Of a stretch of DNA of 64,000 nt, positions 25,263-37,064 are shown in pieces (position 1 is the first letter of the stretch; each line of letters begins with the position of its first letter). The stretch is from Pratylenchus scribneri (taxonomy: Eukaryota; Nematoda; Chromadorea; Rhabditida; Pratylenchidae): positions 1,860,001-1,924,000 of the forward strand of contig JAQSEB010000031.1 in assembly GCA_030063045.1 (NCBI GenBank), given 5' to 3'. The translations under genes were made by a program, and so were the position numbers. The notes below the pieces were generated by a model. It searched no databases, had not been told where the DNA came from, and worked only from the letters and a program-made list of their open reading frames with translations.

Positions 25263-27385
25263 ATGCTGATGGCTGGCGGAAAAACATTTGAAGATATTTA
25301 TTCATATTTTGCTCGAAACCATATAAAATTGAAGAAACAATGGCTGGAAGATTTGCTCAGATATTTAATCACATATCGGGTAAAATTATATAAATGAATT
25401 AGCTTATTTAAAATAAATAAATGATATTGCAGAAAAATACGAGAGAATTGATCAATATGGTTTTTTACCAATGGCTTTATACCGAAATTGGGCAGAGTAT
25501 GGAGGCTGCAATTAGTGCGGACTTTCAACAGCAGCTGAAAAACCCTCAAATTTTTCAGGTTAAAAACTAATTTTAGATTCAGAATGAAAGTGAATATTGT
25601 TAAAAGTTAATTTACAGATTCGCTCTATTGCTGATATTGGAACGCCTAAATTGAAACAATTCAAGAAAATGACCGACCCCGGATATGATGAATCCACCGC
25701 TGAACTTGGCATAAATGATTTTACTGGGAACAATTTCAATCCAAATGTATAAAATATTAATATTATTAATTTTCGATGATTTCAATTTTTCAGAAATGCA
25801 CAAAATGTTATTGTCTTCTATTGACCGATTGCCAAGGCAGGCAGTTCAAGGCATTTGAAAAGAAACGCGTACCACAGTTGTCTTTATCTACTTCTCCAGG
25901 CAGCAAAGTTTGTTACATAATTCATATTTATTATCTATTATCAAATTTCTAAAATTACTCAAATTTATTGTTCAATAAATTACAGATTTTGGTCTTTGGA
26001 GGCACTAAAATTCAACAAGGCATTTTCTTTTTGACACCGGAGAATTGTCAATTTTTGGGCGGTGCAGTTGAACGCCTTTTGGTCGACGAAAACATTCTCA
26101 AGCAACTCGCTGAGCAACTTGGAAAGCCATTTGTTGGTGGAAACAATCCGACACCGGCACTGATGGCCGCCGTCAACAACAATGATCTACCCAAACCGCA
26201 GCAACCAAAAATGATGCCACCGGCTCTAAAAAACCAACAACAACAACCCAAAATGCTTCCAACGGCCATCCAAATCAATCAGCAGCCTAAAATACCGCCA
26301 ATGACCATCCAAGTCAATCAGCAGCCAAAAATGCCACCAACGGCCATCCAAGTCAATCAGCAACCAAAAATGCCGCCAACGACCATCCAACAGCATCTTC
26401 AACAACCCAAAATACCACCACAGACCATTCAACATCATCCGCAGCCACAGAACAAAATGCCACCAATGACTGTTCAACACAAAACGACTCAACTTAAAAA
26501 CCAACAACCGCCAATTTCCATTCTTCAACAGCCAAAATTAGTGCCACCCAACATTCAACACCAACAACCAATGAAACCAACAATTGTCAGCAAAATTCCA
26601 ATTTTGTTACCTTCAAATTCGAACGCCCAAAACCAAAATCAGCAATCGAAAATTGCATTGCTGCCACCTTCGGCCGATTCCATTCAAATTCAACAACAGG
26701 GAACATCAATGACAATGCAACCAAAATCCACTTCATCCATCATTCAGCAACCGAAAGTGGTGGCTACCAAATTGCCATTGGCCAATTCCAGCAATATTCA
26801 ACAACCGGAAATGGACAATCAACAAAGTAGGAAAAGGTGTCATATTGATGCAAAAGTGGTGGATGCTTACAAATCATTGGGAGTGAATTCGCTGGCCGAA
26901 GTGTACAACAAAATGAATTATTCCATTGGATGCAAGCGATTCACAGTAATTGTGAGTATATTTATTTATTATTATAAAAAAAAATACCACCTTTTTATAG
27001 GCCATTGTCCAAGAAATAACGGCCCCATTCCGAATTGTGGACGACAAATGGTCAATGTCGGTGGCATTGATAGACGAATCGCAGCGAAGGTTGGAATGCA
27101 CATTGGAACATGAATTATTGCTTAATTTGGTGATGATGACTCCGAAAGAGGCACAGGCAAGTTGGCAATGGGAAAGAATTTAATTAAAATATTTTTCTAT
27201 TTTTGCAGGAAATAAAATTGAATGGAAGTGCAGAAAAGAAGAAGGAAGGCGTTGAACGGCTTCAATTAATGCAGGAACAATTAATGCGATTGGACTTGAT
27301 ATTCGAAGTGGAAGTGATGTTCCGCGGCAAAATGCCGGTGATCAAAAGTGTCCAAACGTTGGCCGATCGACTTGGATATGTTTGA
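25263..27385 (+). CDS. rmh-1: RMI1 homologue, OB-fold subunit of the BLM-TOP3-RMI1 dissolvasome
   Basis: Stabilises topoisomerase III with the BLM helicase to dissolve double Holliday junctions in the nucleus; C. elegans RMH-1 also shapes meiotic crossovers. Seven exons (25263-25379, 25433-25558, 25618-25746, 25794-25907, 25986-26951, 27001-27156, 27209-27385) give 594 residues. The N-terminal helical plus OB1 region ends in the RMI1 signature ILVFGGTKIQQGIFFLTPEN then FLGGAVERLL. A linker of about 250 residues rich in Q and P carries tandem repeats (QPKMPPTAIQVNQ-type units, 26240-26540). The C-terminal OB2 domain (FTVI, APFRIVDDKWSMSVALIDES, LECTLEHELLLNLVMMTPKEA) is the RMI2-type pairing fold. 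Exon 6 ends at a GC donor (CAG|GCAAGT). Confidence 0.93.
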
Positions 27386-27689
27386 ATGGAAAATGGAACC
27401 ATCCTTTATTGTTATTTTGTCAATATTTTACGATTATATTCCACACACAATTATGTTTATTCCCTCCATCCAATATCATTTTGTTCAACTCCATTCCCAA
27501 AAATTATGTCCACGGGTTTTGTTTTATTTAATTGATCCTCATCCCATTCTTCAAATTCAATTTAATGTCTTTCCCAAAAGTGCTCATTTAATTTAATAAT
27601 TTGATGCATTTTTAAATAAATATTATTTAAATATTTTGGAATTTGAGAAAAAATTTAAAAAATTTGACGAAAAGTTAGAAAAATCATTT

Positions 27690-27758
27690 GCCGCCAATGG
27701 GCATCGAACCGTCGGCCTAATGAAAAAAGAAGGGGATTTTACCAACTGAGCTATAATG
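27690..27758 (-). pseudogene. Degenerate tRNA
   Basis: On the minus strand an A box (TAGCTCAGTTGGTA) and a B box (GGTTCGATGCC) are correctly spaced. The acceptor ends (TTCATTA versus TGGCGGC) do not pair, and the anticodon stem is broken around CTTTTTTC. It is probably a decayed tRNA, perhaps Lys(TTT). Confidence 0.6.
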
Positions 27759-27860
27759 AAACTGTTCCCCCCTCATATAAAGTTTGTTAAATTATTATAA
27801 AATGCGGCACTGAAAATTAATATTTATCAGTTACTCCATTTACCCGCGCTTCCCCTGCCA

Positions 27861-27929
27861 ACTTTAGCGCAATGGCAAGATCCCTTGCTTTTTTCCAAAG
27901 TCGAAAGTTCGATCCCCACTAGCGGCGAA
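27861..27929 (+). pseudogene. Degenerate tRNA followed by a T run
   Basis: A-box-like TAGCGCAATGGCA, an anticodon-like loop CTTTTTT, and a good B box (AGTTCGATCCC). The acceptor ends pair poorly. A T7 run (a potential RNA polymerase III terminator) follows at once. It is convergent with the degenerate tRNA 100 nt away and shares its 3'-terminal GCGGC-like end. Confidence 0.55.
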
Positions 27930-28152
27930 CTTTTTTTCTATTATTTAAAGCTGAGATATGTTAATTTCCTTGGTTAAATTTGCACTACAATTTTTGGAAA
28001 AGAATTTTTTGACTTTATCACAGGCAAAAAAAAGAATATAAATTCGGATACAAATAGTTTTCGTTGTTCAATTTCTCTGATGTGGGCACATGCCAAAATC
28101 AAATGCAACATTCCTACACATAAATATCTACAAAAATTTGTTTTTGTCACAT

Positions 28153-29681
28153 TCATCGTCTGGTTCCATCCTCGAAGAAAACTCCTCCATCCAATGCGCA
28201 ATATTTTGGACCTGAATATCCTCAATCAAATCTATTCCTCCATTCCCCTTTGCTCACATATTCCCCGTTCCCCTTGTGGTCCAGGTTGGCCAGTAGGGCC
28301 AGGCGCTCCCGGCTGTCCCGGTGGTCCTTGAGGCCCAGTTGCTCCAGGCTAAATTCAAAATAATCTTCAAATATTAGGGCAAAATGAATAATACCGGTCC
28401 AACGGGTCCCGGTTGGCCAGGTTGTCCTGTAGGAAGGGTTAAATTTGATTTGGGTAATTCCCCCCTCCCATTCTGGACCATCTCTGCCCGGTGCCCCATC
28501 GTTCCCAGGCAATCCTTGAGGGCCAGGTTCGCCCGGAGGGCCTGCTTCACCTGGCGTGGATGGTGTGCTCACCGCCGGTCTTCCCGGTTCCCCTTTCTGA
28601 AGGAAATATTCATAAAATGTGTAATCGCCCCAAAGAATGTTAATTTGCCCACCTCTCCTTCTGCTCCTACATTTCCAGGTACTCCGGGCGGTCCAGGAGG
28701 CCCTGGGGGTCCAGGTTGTCCTGAAATTTGTCAAATGTTCTCAATATTCACAAAATGCCTTCCATACCATTGTTGCCAGGCCTTCCCGGTGGCCCGGGTC
28801 GACCTGGAGCCCCGGGTTGTCCATTGGGCCCTTGCCTTCCCGGTGGTCCAGGCGGGCATGGATTACATGGTGGAATTTCCACTTCCTCACAAATGATGGG
28901 AGGACGGCCAGGGCTTCCTTAACACGAAAGGCAATTCATTCCCTCATACATTTGTTCATTCATTACCCGGTCTGCCAGGTGCTCCCGGTGTTCCAGGCTG
29001 GCCGGGTGGTCCAGGTGGGCCTGGACGTCCGGGATGGCCCGGAATGCAACATGAATCGCAACTTCCTTCGTCCGCTCCCCTTTTTGCCCGTCCCCCTTTG
29101 AGATGGGCAATCAGTGAAGGAAATGAATTAATGGAGGAAGGGACAAATGCATCGCCGGTACGGTTTCTGATCGCTTGGGTGGCCGCCGAAATTCGTCGCT
29201 GTTTGTCATTCACTTCCGAGAAAATGTCCCTGGCTGAACCCTATCAAAAAAATGGAGCATGAATTTGTGTTTTTTGATGTTTTAAAGGAAAATTGTTAAA
29301 AATTTCTTTAATTATTCATAAATCAATTGAAAAAGCCACTAATTTTTAAATCCCATCCATTTTTTTTCTTGCCTTGCAAAATTCCAATTCTCTTTTTGTC
29401 TGGCGCTGAATATGATCCACAAAATTGTAAACAATTGGCATACAAATGGCCACAGCCAAAATTGCCATCAACGAAAAGGACACAGCCGTGAATGCAACAA
29501 TTTTATAGGCCATTTCCCGAATGCCTTGCTCCTCCTCCTTCTCGCCTGACCAACAATCGCAACAACAAAATTGGCTGCTGCATTCATTCTTGTTGTTTTC
29601 CTCTTTTTGTGCCACTTTTTTTGAATGAACACTAGGAGAGGATGATGGCCGCCTTGGGATAACTTTGGTGGATATTCGCAT
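28153..29681 (-). CDS. col: Nematode cuticle collagen
   Basis: Structural collagen secreted by hypodermis into the cuticle. Eight exons (29681-29373, 29240-28967, 28917-28768, 28720-28653, 28596-28479, 28426-28395, 28348-28258, 28211-28153) give 366 residues. Order: a polar N-terminus with a CCCCDC-type cysteine cluster, the nematode cuticle collagen N-terminal domain with its TM anchor (IVAFTAVSFSLMAILAVAIC then VDHIQRQTKRELEFCK), a furin-like site (GRAKR), a Cys pair (CDSCC), three Gly-X-Y blocks interrupted by CEEVEIPPCNPC, and the C-terminal motif ICPKYCALDGGVFFEDGTRR that many cuticle collagens share. Intron 1 needs a GC donor (AAG|GCAAGA). The start is the first Met after an acceptor-like site; MAYK at residue 57 is an alternative. 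Confidence 0.95.
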
Positions 29682-32600
29682 TGCCCAAAATGGGTGGTTG
29701 AATGATGGTGCTTGATGGATTCTGTAGATGAAGAAATTATTGAAAAAATGTTTGATCGAAATGGCCAATTTATCTTTATCTTGGAAAAAGAAGATTTATT
29801 CCCAGGGAGAGCTCACAAATTTTTACTGTAGAAAATATTTGCTGCTGGACCTGTCCCTTGAGGCAAATTTAACCCATGGATTCAAAAAAGATTGGCAACA
29901 AAAGTGGAATGTCCCTTGAATGTATCTTCAATCGAAAATAGCCTTCCTTTTATTTCACATTTCCCATTTATAAAATATGTATCCCTTTTAACTCCTAACA
30001 AACATCTCTCAAAAATTGGATCACCAAGCTGTAATTCGTCAAAATAAAGAGGCAAATTGAATTAATACAAAAATGTAAAATATAATGAGAATGGGGAGCA
30101 AAACGTTGTCAATCACCAAAATGGCGGCTTCCCTGTCCCTCTGGGCAATTTTGGTGATTTGTGGCCAATGTTCCGTTGAATTCTCCTCTGCTACTTGGAT
30201 GGTTCTCAATCTGGAACTGGGAGGCACAAATTAAAATTGGCGCCTTTTTAATATGGCTCCAGACAGCAGATTTGGGGAAGAAGCCCAAAATTGGGATTGT
30301 TTTTTTAGATTCAGGAAGAGGGAGGGGGAATATGGAGGGAGGAAGGATCAAGGCTGGTTGTAATGAGGGAAAATTGCAACACTGCACAAAGGAGGCAAAG
30401 GTGCGCGCAATATTAGCTTTGGAGGGGATGCAATTTGAGCGAAAAAAACAACAACGCCGAAGGCTAAATGGATTGAAGGGTAAGGGGGGGGGGGACTTGG
30501 CAATGAGAAGGGAAAAGTAAAGAAGAAGTTGGAGAGGGCCATGATGATTAAAAGCAATCTGGCCCCTCTGGATTGAGACGATGAGTTCCACTTAATGCAG
30601 TCAGTGAGGGAAAGTTGCCGGGCAAAATAATAGGGTAGAGTGGTAGGGGAATGGAGTATTACGTGTTATTTTGGATGAATGAATGAAACGGTCTTTGGGC
30701 AAATTTGAAGGGATCAAATTGGCCACATTTTAGATGGAAGCATTTTTGAACGGTGCATGCTAGTCTCCGGATGCAAAATATGGTCCATCACGACCGGATT
30801 CCTGCATTCAAGCCATTTTGGATAGGACCCTTCCAATTCTGCTGATTGCCCCCTTTTTGGGTGGATTGGACAATTCCTTGCCTCTGCCAGCCGCTCCGCC
30901 CATTTCAGCCGCTCAACAATTTGTGGTGGCTGGCCCTATTCCCCCAATTCCCCTCCAATTCTTCTTCATTTGCCCATTATGATTGTGGATGGACTATGCC
31001 TTCCCATAATCTTCTAGGCAGCCTAAAAATTATTATTACGACTTAAAGGGGAAAAGAAAAAGCCGCCAGACTCAAAAATATTAGAGGCTGGACCAGAATA
31101 AGCCAAAAATGATTGGATGAGCAATGGTTGGGTAGAAAAAGACAATAAGAATAAAGGGAATGGGGATTGGATGGGAAGAATTTGGATGAATTGGGCAAAA
31201 ACAATGAATGAAGGAATAAAATGGAAGATGGAAGGAAGGATGGGTGATGGTAGCCTGGGGGAAGAAAACGGCAAAAAATTGACTAGGAATGGAGGATTGA
31301 TGTTCTCGCATCCGAGGATTCAGAATTAAGCAAAATGATGGGCACTTGAGACAACAAAATGAAGTGGAAATGTTGCCAATTCATTCATTCAGAATTGTTC
31401 CAGAATTGGGCATAATTTGGATAAATTAAATGGATAATAATGGAGGAGAATTCTTTGTGGACAATTTTACGATTTAATTAACGCATAAATCTATTATGCA
31501 AATGCAATATACTTCTCCACAAATAATTGATTAATTATACACATGAACTTTCTAATGATTAGGCAAAAATGCCGCAATAATCGGCTGATCGATCAGCTTA
31601 TTAGTATTGGCCAGTCTGGAAGAAGGAAGATTAGGCGACAATCTCATTGATAAGAAAATGCCTTTAATCAAGGGAAAAGAGGGCGAGAATGGATTTATCG
31701 CGCGCCGATCAGTCTGATAAAGGAATAAATGGATGTTAACAAAGCCCAAAATCAAATTAGCATTGGAAATGCGCATTCGATTACATTCAATCACCAATTC
31801 GAACGCAATGTTCTCCACCTAGTCAATTTGCCGTCGCCGTTTATTATTGCTTTTTGCACATTCCATCGATGCATTTTTGTTGCCAGCCTCTTGGGGAGAA
31901 GGCTGTCAATTTGTGGCGCCGATCGACCGCAACTTGGAAGGGGATAAAAGGGAGAGAAAGCCACAAAGGAGAGGAATCCAGAAGGGAGATAATTATGTTC
32001 GCTGAACGTATTCGCTTCAGACGCCGACCACCACAAATGTTTGTTGGCTTTTTGACTTGATGAGGGCCTGAGGGGAATGGGCGACCAACTAAGATTGCTT
32101 GGAGGGAGATTGGGGCTTCTGTGGATTTTGAGGAATTCATGGGGGGAAGGAGTGGTTGGTTGCTTCTTCTGCTGATGAATGAATGGAATATTTTTCGGAG
32201 GGGAGGGAAAGGGGCGATCGCGGTCGTGGAACGATGAACTGCTCCAAAAGAGACGGCCCATCCCAAGGAAGGAAGCTGAGGAAGTCAAAAAGTCGCCGGC
32301 TGCCAATATCCCCCCTCCTTTATGTATGGCATTCCCAATCCCCCCCATACCCCATTGGAATTTGAATTTTTTTGTTGATCTCAACTTCCAATGAAACGAA
32401 ACGGTTCGGATTCATTCCCACTGTTGTTGCTGCTGGGCACATCATCGTTTTATTATATCGCAACGCAATCGAAAATGAGTGAGATTAATGGCATTTTTCC
32501 AATCAAATCCATTTCCATAAAAAGTATCTGCGCAATTTTATTTGTTTTCATGCAAATTTATGCATAATCCGTCTTTTAATTTTTATTTATGCAACAATAA

Positions 32601-32876
32601 ATCTGCAGGCCCATTCATCTTTGGATTGATTGGATTTGATGACCAAAATGGAATTAAATCTTGAATAATAATCAAATTTGCCAGTTTTATAATTCGACTA
32701 CCATATTCTTTTCTATTAATGAAATACAACCCAATAACAGTTATAGCATAATATTCTCCTATCCACTTCCATATAAGAAGGGCAATTCGTTTTAATTTAA
32801 TTACACAAAAACAAGAAAATGAATATTAATTATGGTTTATAGAATAATAAAAAAAAAAAAAACAATTAACAAATTC
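29682..32876. other. 3.2-kb region without recognised genes, upstream of the collagen
   Basis: Lies between the collagen 5' end and the NOP53 3' end. Many open frames on both strands (for example 30109-30591 minus, 31791-32384 minus) are purine- or pyrimidine-rich, overlap in several frames and have no splice partners, so they look fortuitous. Purine tracts occur around 30300-30540, and several GATAA-type sites around 31580-31720 could be hypodermal GATA-factor sites for the collagen, but this is speculative. Confidence 0.5.
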
Positions 32877-34230
32877 TCAAATCACTTCAGAAGTGAGGGT
32901 TACTTCTTTCACGGATCTTTTCTCCACAAATTTGGCCCGAAGTCGACTTTTCAATTTGTTTTGGTTGCGTTCGCCAGGGATTGGCACAATATTCCGTCGC
33001 TGGAAACTCTTCATTCGTTCTGAAAAATTAAATATTTATATGATAGAATTGAGGTCATAAACTCAAATTTTTGAATTTTTTTCGATCGATGGAATATAAA
33101 TTAAAAAATGGTGAACTTAAATTAGGAAAAAACACATTTCTAATATGGAAAGCTTACAGGAAATGATTGTTTTCATTTTCAATGGAATAATTGTAAAATA
33201 ATTAAAAATTTAATGTTTATTTCTATTTTTCGTTACTTCTATATCCAATGCCTTTTTCAATTTACTAGTTCATTGAAAAATAATTTTAATAAATCATTTG
33301 ATGGCAATGATTATCAAATTTATTACCCGATAGAATTCCTCCGGTCGATGGCGCTGGCATCTGCCGAAGTGAGGATGGCATTTCGGATGGAACCAGCACC
33401 GGGTCCACATTCGCTTCGAACTTTCCTCGACCGAGTCGCTTCCTTTTTGTCAATTTCCTCATCGTTCTCTGCATTCGGCGCTCTTCTACTTTTGCTTCAT
33501 GCGTTTCCGCCTCAACACGAACCATTCGTTTTAATGACTTCAAACTGAAAAATATTTTATAATTTAATCGTTAAATAAAATTTAAAACCTCTCTAATTGT
33601 TGTTTTTGTTGCTTTTTCTGCTGTTCAGTGCCGGTCTTCAATTTTTGTCGCTCCAAAATGCGTTTTTGTTTCCGCTTTTGTCGCATTGTTTTCTTCTTTT
33701 TGCCTTCTATTTTGATCTTTATATCTTCCGGCTTCATCTCCTCTTCTTCCACCTCAATGATCTTTTGTTTATTAGTCGAATCCTCCTCAATGAAGAAAAG
33801 ATTATCACGTTGAAGTCCCTATCAATTAATAGATGTGAAATTTATTTTTAAAAATGGAAAGAATAACCTGAATTGTACAAAGCTCAAATTCAGTTGGTTC
33901 AATTTTGCGATCCATGCGTCGTTCATTAGCCTCAACTTTTTTCTCCTTAGTGGCAATTTTATTCACAAGTTCCTAAAAATAAATATGGAAAATAAATGTA
34001 ATAATAAATAAACCAACCAAATAACTGTCCAGTGGTGGATTGTAGGATGCTCCCTCATCGGGGATAACAACGGCGGGCAACAAACTGGGCACATAACATT
34101 TTGTTGTTCGACGATTTCCATTTCCATGCCGTTTTGGATTAATTTTCTCATCAATTTTGTTCCGTGATTCATCCAAATTCTCCCATAAATCGTATGGTTG
34201 ATGTTGCAATGAATTTTTTGATTTATTCAT
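32877..34230 (-). CDS. nop53: NOP53 (GLTSCR2/PICT1) ribosome biogenesis factor
   Basis: Nucleolar protein that brings the exosome-linked Mtr4 helicase to pre-60S particles for 5.8S/ITS2 processing. Five exons (34230-34018, 33972-33868, 33818-33589, 33544-33327, 33019-32877) give 302 residues. Family marks are an N-terminal YDLWENL near the start, the conserved segment VPAVVIPDEGASYNPPLDSY-like (34040-34100), and a long basic helix (KKKKTMRQKRKQKRILERQK and RRMQRTMRKLTKRKRLGRGK). The C-terminal blocks are VLVPSEMPSSLRQMPAP and RLRAKFVEKRSVKEVT. It is somewhat shorter than human NOP53. Divergently oriented from SMU1 with a GC-rich promoter between; the pairing of a ribosome-assembly and a splicing gene may be shared growth control (inference). 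Confidence 0.93.
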
Positions 34231-34615
34231 TTGTTTATAATTACTGAAAAATCATTTTGATTTTATTAAAAAATGAATAAAAAACAAAATATCAAGTCCA
34301 GTCTCCAGTGCCGGTGCCCCAGAGCCGACAGACCGCAACCGGCGCATCGGCGCAAGCAACGGAACCGCACGCAGCCGCCCGCAGCGCACGCGCAGACCTG
34401 AAGACATTTTATCCAAAAAATTAAATAACGCAACGCCAACATTTTAGAATATTCTTTGGTTGAAAAAAAAACAAAAAACTCAAAAAATTAATCGAAAAAA
34501 TCGAGGTTTTTCGTTTTTCAAAAACAAATAGTCAAGCTTCAATCATGTTAAGGAAATTATTTATTTAAAATTTTTTTTTAAAATTCAATAAATTTAAGCA
34601 AGTAAAATTTTGCCA
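34231..34615. promoter_or_regulatory. Divergent promoter region (NOP53 / SMU1) with GC-rich block
   Basis: Separates two outward-facing housekeeping genes. A block at about 34297-34405 is strongly G+C-rich, with repeated CGCA/GCGC-type words, flanked by A+T-rich DNA. No TATA box was seen. Confidence 0.55.
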
Positions 34616-37064
34616 ATGACATCAATTGAAATTGAAGCAGCTGAGTAAGCATTTTTTATGTTTTTTGAACATATAATATACTCAATTTCAGCGTTGTTCG
34701 TTTGATTGAACAATATTTGAAGGAAAACAACCTCCATCGGTTTATTTTAAATGAAAAAAACGAAAATTAATAATTTTATTTAAGAACATTGGCTACATTA
34801 CAGGATGAGACGAATATCACATTAAATACTGGTTTGTCACCCAATTTATGATTTTAAATATTTTCGAAAAAATTAAGTGGATAGCATTGATCAATTTGGC
34901 GCCGATATTCTCAATGGCCACTGGGACACTGTGCTTAAAATGGTAATATTTTGTTGGATTAATCTCATTTAAATCCTTCATTAGATTCAACCATTGAAGC
35001 TTCCAGCTAAAAAACTCATCGATCTTTATGAGCAAATCATTATTGAATTGACCGAACTGCGTGAACTTGGTTCTGCCCGTCTAATTCTTCGCCAAACTGA
35101 TCCAATGTCGCTGCTCAGACAAATGGATCCAGAAAGATTTGCCCGCTTAGAAAATTTGGTTAGTTTCAATCAAAGTGATTTTTAATTATTATGTTTATTT
35201 CTAGCTTACAAAAACATATTTTGACCAACGCGAAGTTTATCCAGAAGGAAGTTCAAAAGAGAAACGGCGACAACAAATTGCCCAAGTTAATAAAATTTTC
35301 TAAATAATTTTTATGTTTTATTTAGTCGCTTTCTGCCGAAGTGCACGTGGTTCCGCCTTCCCGTCTTCTCTCCTTGTTGGCCCAAGCATTGAAATGGCAA
35401 CAACATCAAGGATTGCTCCCACCAGGTTATTTAAAACTTTGGTACTGAATACTGATGGAGATTAGCCCATATGTGGAAAGAGGATGATGATGGGGATGAT
35501 TAAGAAGATCACAGATCACCTAAGCTTCATATTCTTCTTCATCATCATATCCTTTCCCATGTACCCATGTAGGGACCAATCTCCAGTACCAAAACTTTCT
35601 CACCCTATCCCTTTACGAAACTTATTTAATAGGCACACAAATTGATTTATTCCGTGGAAAGGCAGCAATCCGGGAGCAAGAAGATGAACGCCATCCAACC
35701 ACACTGAACCGCACAATTCGTTTCGGCGCCAAAAGCCATCCCGAATCTGCACAATTCAGGTTAATTTGGAACATAAAATATTTTATTGAAATGTTTTCGT
35801 TTTTAGCCCGGATGGTCAATATTTGGTAACAGGATCAGTGGATGGATTCATTGAAGTGTGGAATTTCACAAATGGCAAATTGAGAAAGGACTTAAAATAT
35901 CAGGCACAGGATAATTTTATGATGATGGACACGGCGGTTAGTCGAACAAACATTTCGCCGAATTTACAAATAATTTTTCAGGTTCTATGTCTGGCATTCA
36001 GTCGTGATTCGGAAATGCTCGCAACCGGCTCCAAAGATGGAAAAATTAAGGTTTTCTTTTATTAAAGATGAATTTATTCATTAAATTCTAAAGGTCTGGA
36101 AAGTCCAAACTGGTCAATGTCTTCGGCGTTTCGACAATGCTCATTCCGAGGGCGTAACAAGCGTTTCATTTTCTCGAGACCATAGTTACGTCCTTTCTTC
36201 CTCATTCGACAAATTAATCCGGTAAAATGGGAAATGTTAATAAATTTGAATATTTCATTTTTAGAGTTCATGGTATGAAAAGTGGAAAATGTTTGAAAGA
36301 ACTTCGAGGCCATAATTCATATGTTACCGATGTAAAATACACAGAAGATTGTCATCATTGTAAGCAATTAATAAATTTAAATTAGTAATTCCATATTTTA
36401 ATATAGGTTTAAGCGGATGCGCCGACGGAACAATCAAAGTAAAGCAATTTGATAATTGTTAAATAATAAACGGAAATTATTAAGGTTTGGAACCTAAAAT
36501 CAATGGAATGCCAAAACACATTTCGAGTTCAACAAGAAGTGCCAATAATGAGCGTCCATTTGATCCCCAAATCAAATGATCAATTCCTCATTTGGTTTAA
36601 TTTTAAATATTTCTCATTTTTATTTTACATTTACACAGCAATCGGTCAAACACTATTTTTGTCTGCAATCTCCTAGGACAGGTAAACATTAACAAAGCAA
36701 ATTGAAATAAGCAATAATTTAGATAATCCGGTCATTGACCAGTGGTAAAAGGGAGAAAGGCGATTTTCTAGCTTGCTGTTTATCCCCGAAGGGAGAATGG
36801 GCCTATTGTCTAGGCGAAGATAGGGTCAGCATTTTATTTTGAAAAAACAAATTAATTTCTGAATTTAAGACAATGTATTGTTTTTCAATGTTGAGCGGGC
36901 AATTGGAAAGCACAATTGGGGTGAATTAAACTATTATTTCTCTCCAAAATCTCAATTTTAAGGTCCACGAATCCACGGTAATCGGCATTGGTCATCATCC
37001 TCACCAGAATTTGGTTGCCACTTTTGCTGAAGATGCTTTACTCAAGCTTTGGAAGGCAGTTTAA
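34616..37064 (+). CDS. smu-1: SMU1 splicing factor (LisH/CTLH/WD40)
   Basis: Spliceosomal B-complex protein that acts with RED/SMU-2; in worms it controls alternative splicing. Eighteen exons (first 34616-34644, last 36963-37064) give 510 residues, matching the family length. The N-terminus has LisH and CTLH segments ([20 protein letters not shown], then [20 protein letters not shown]). The linker contains [18 protein letters not shown] and [10 protein letters not shown]. The WD40 region includes [61 protein letters not shown] and a final blade [15 protein letters not shown]. Donors and acceptors are canonical GT-AG throughout. Intron 7 (35426-35632) carries a foldback MITE. Confidence 0.97.
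35441..35590. mobile_element. Foldback MITE-like element, copy 2, with 8-bp target-site duplication
   Basis: A 150-bp imperfect palindrome starting GGTACT and ending AGTACC, with GGAGATTAG near the left end and CCAATCTCCAGTACC at the right end. The direct repeat AAAACTTT abuts both ends (35433-35440 and 35591-35598). The termini match the 745-bp element at 15206-15950 (GGTACT then GGAGATTGG then CCCTAC), while the inner sequence differs in length. It lies wholly inside a SMU1 intron, leaving the splice sites intact. Confidence 0.82.

Larger units (their letters stand above)
27386..28152. other. Convergent intergenic region carrying two degenerate tRNA genes
   Basis: Between the 3' ends of RMI1 and the collagen. 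The tRNA-like units at 27690-27758 (-) and 27861-27929 (+) are listed separately. The rest is A+T-rich with no coding signal. Confidence 0.6.

Noticed and set aside
28384..28896. Plus-strand Gly/Pro-rich frames over the collagen
   Set aside because: They are antisense shadows of Gly-X-Y repeats; the minus strand has the conserved N- and C-terminal collagen motifs and the splice sites.
31791..32384. 197-codon minus-strand open frame upstream of the collagen
   Set aside because: Overlapping long frames exist in several phases on both strands, the translation is Pro/Ser/Phe-rich from purine/pyrimidine bias, and no donor/acceptor pairs extend it.
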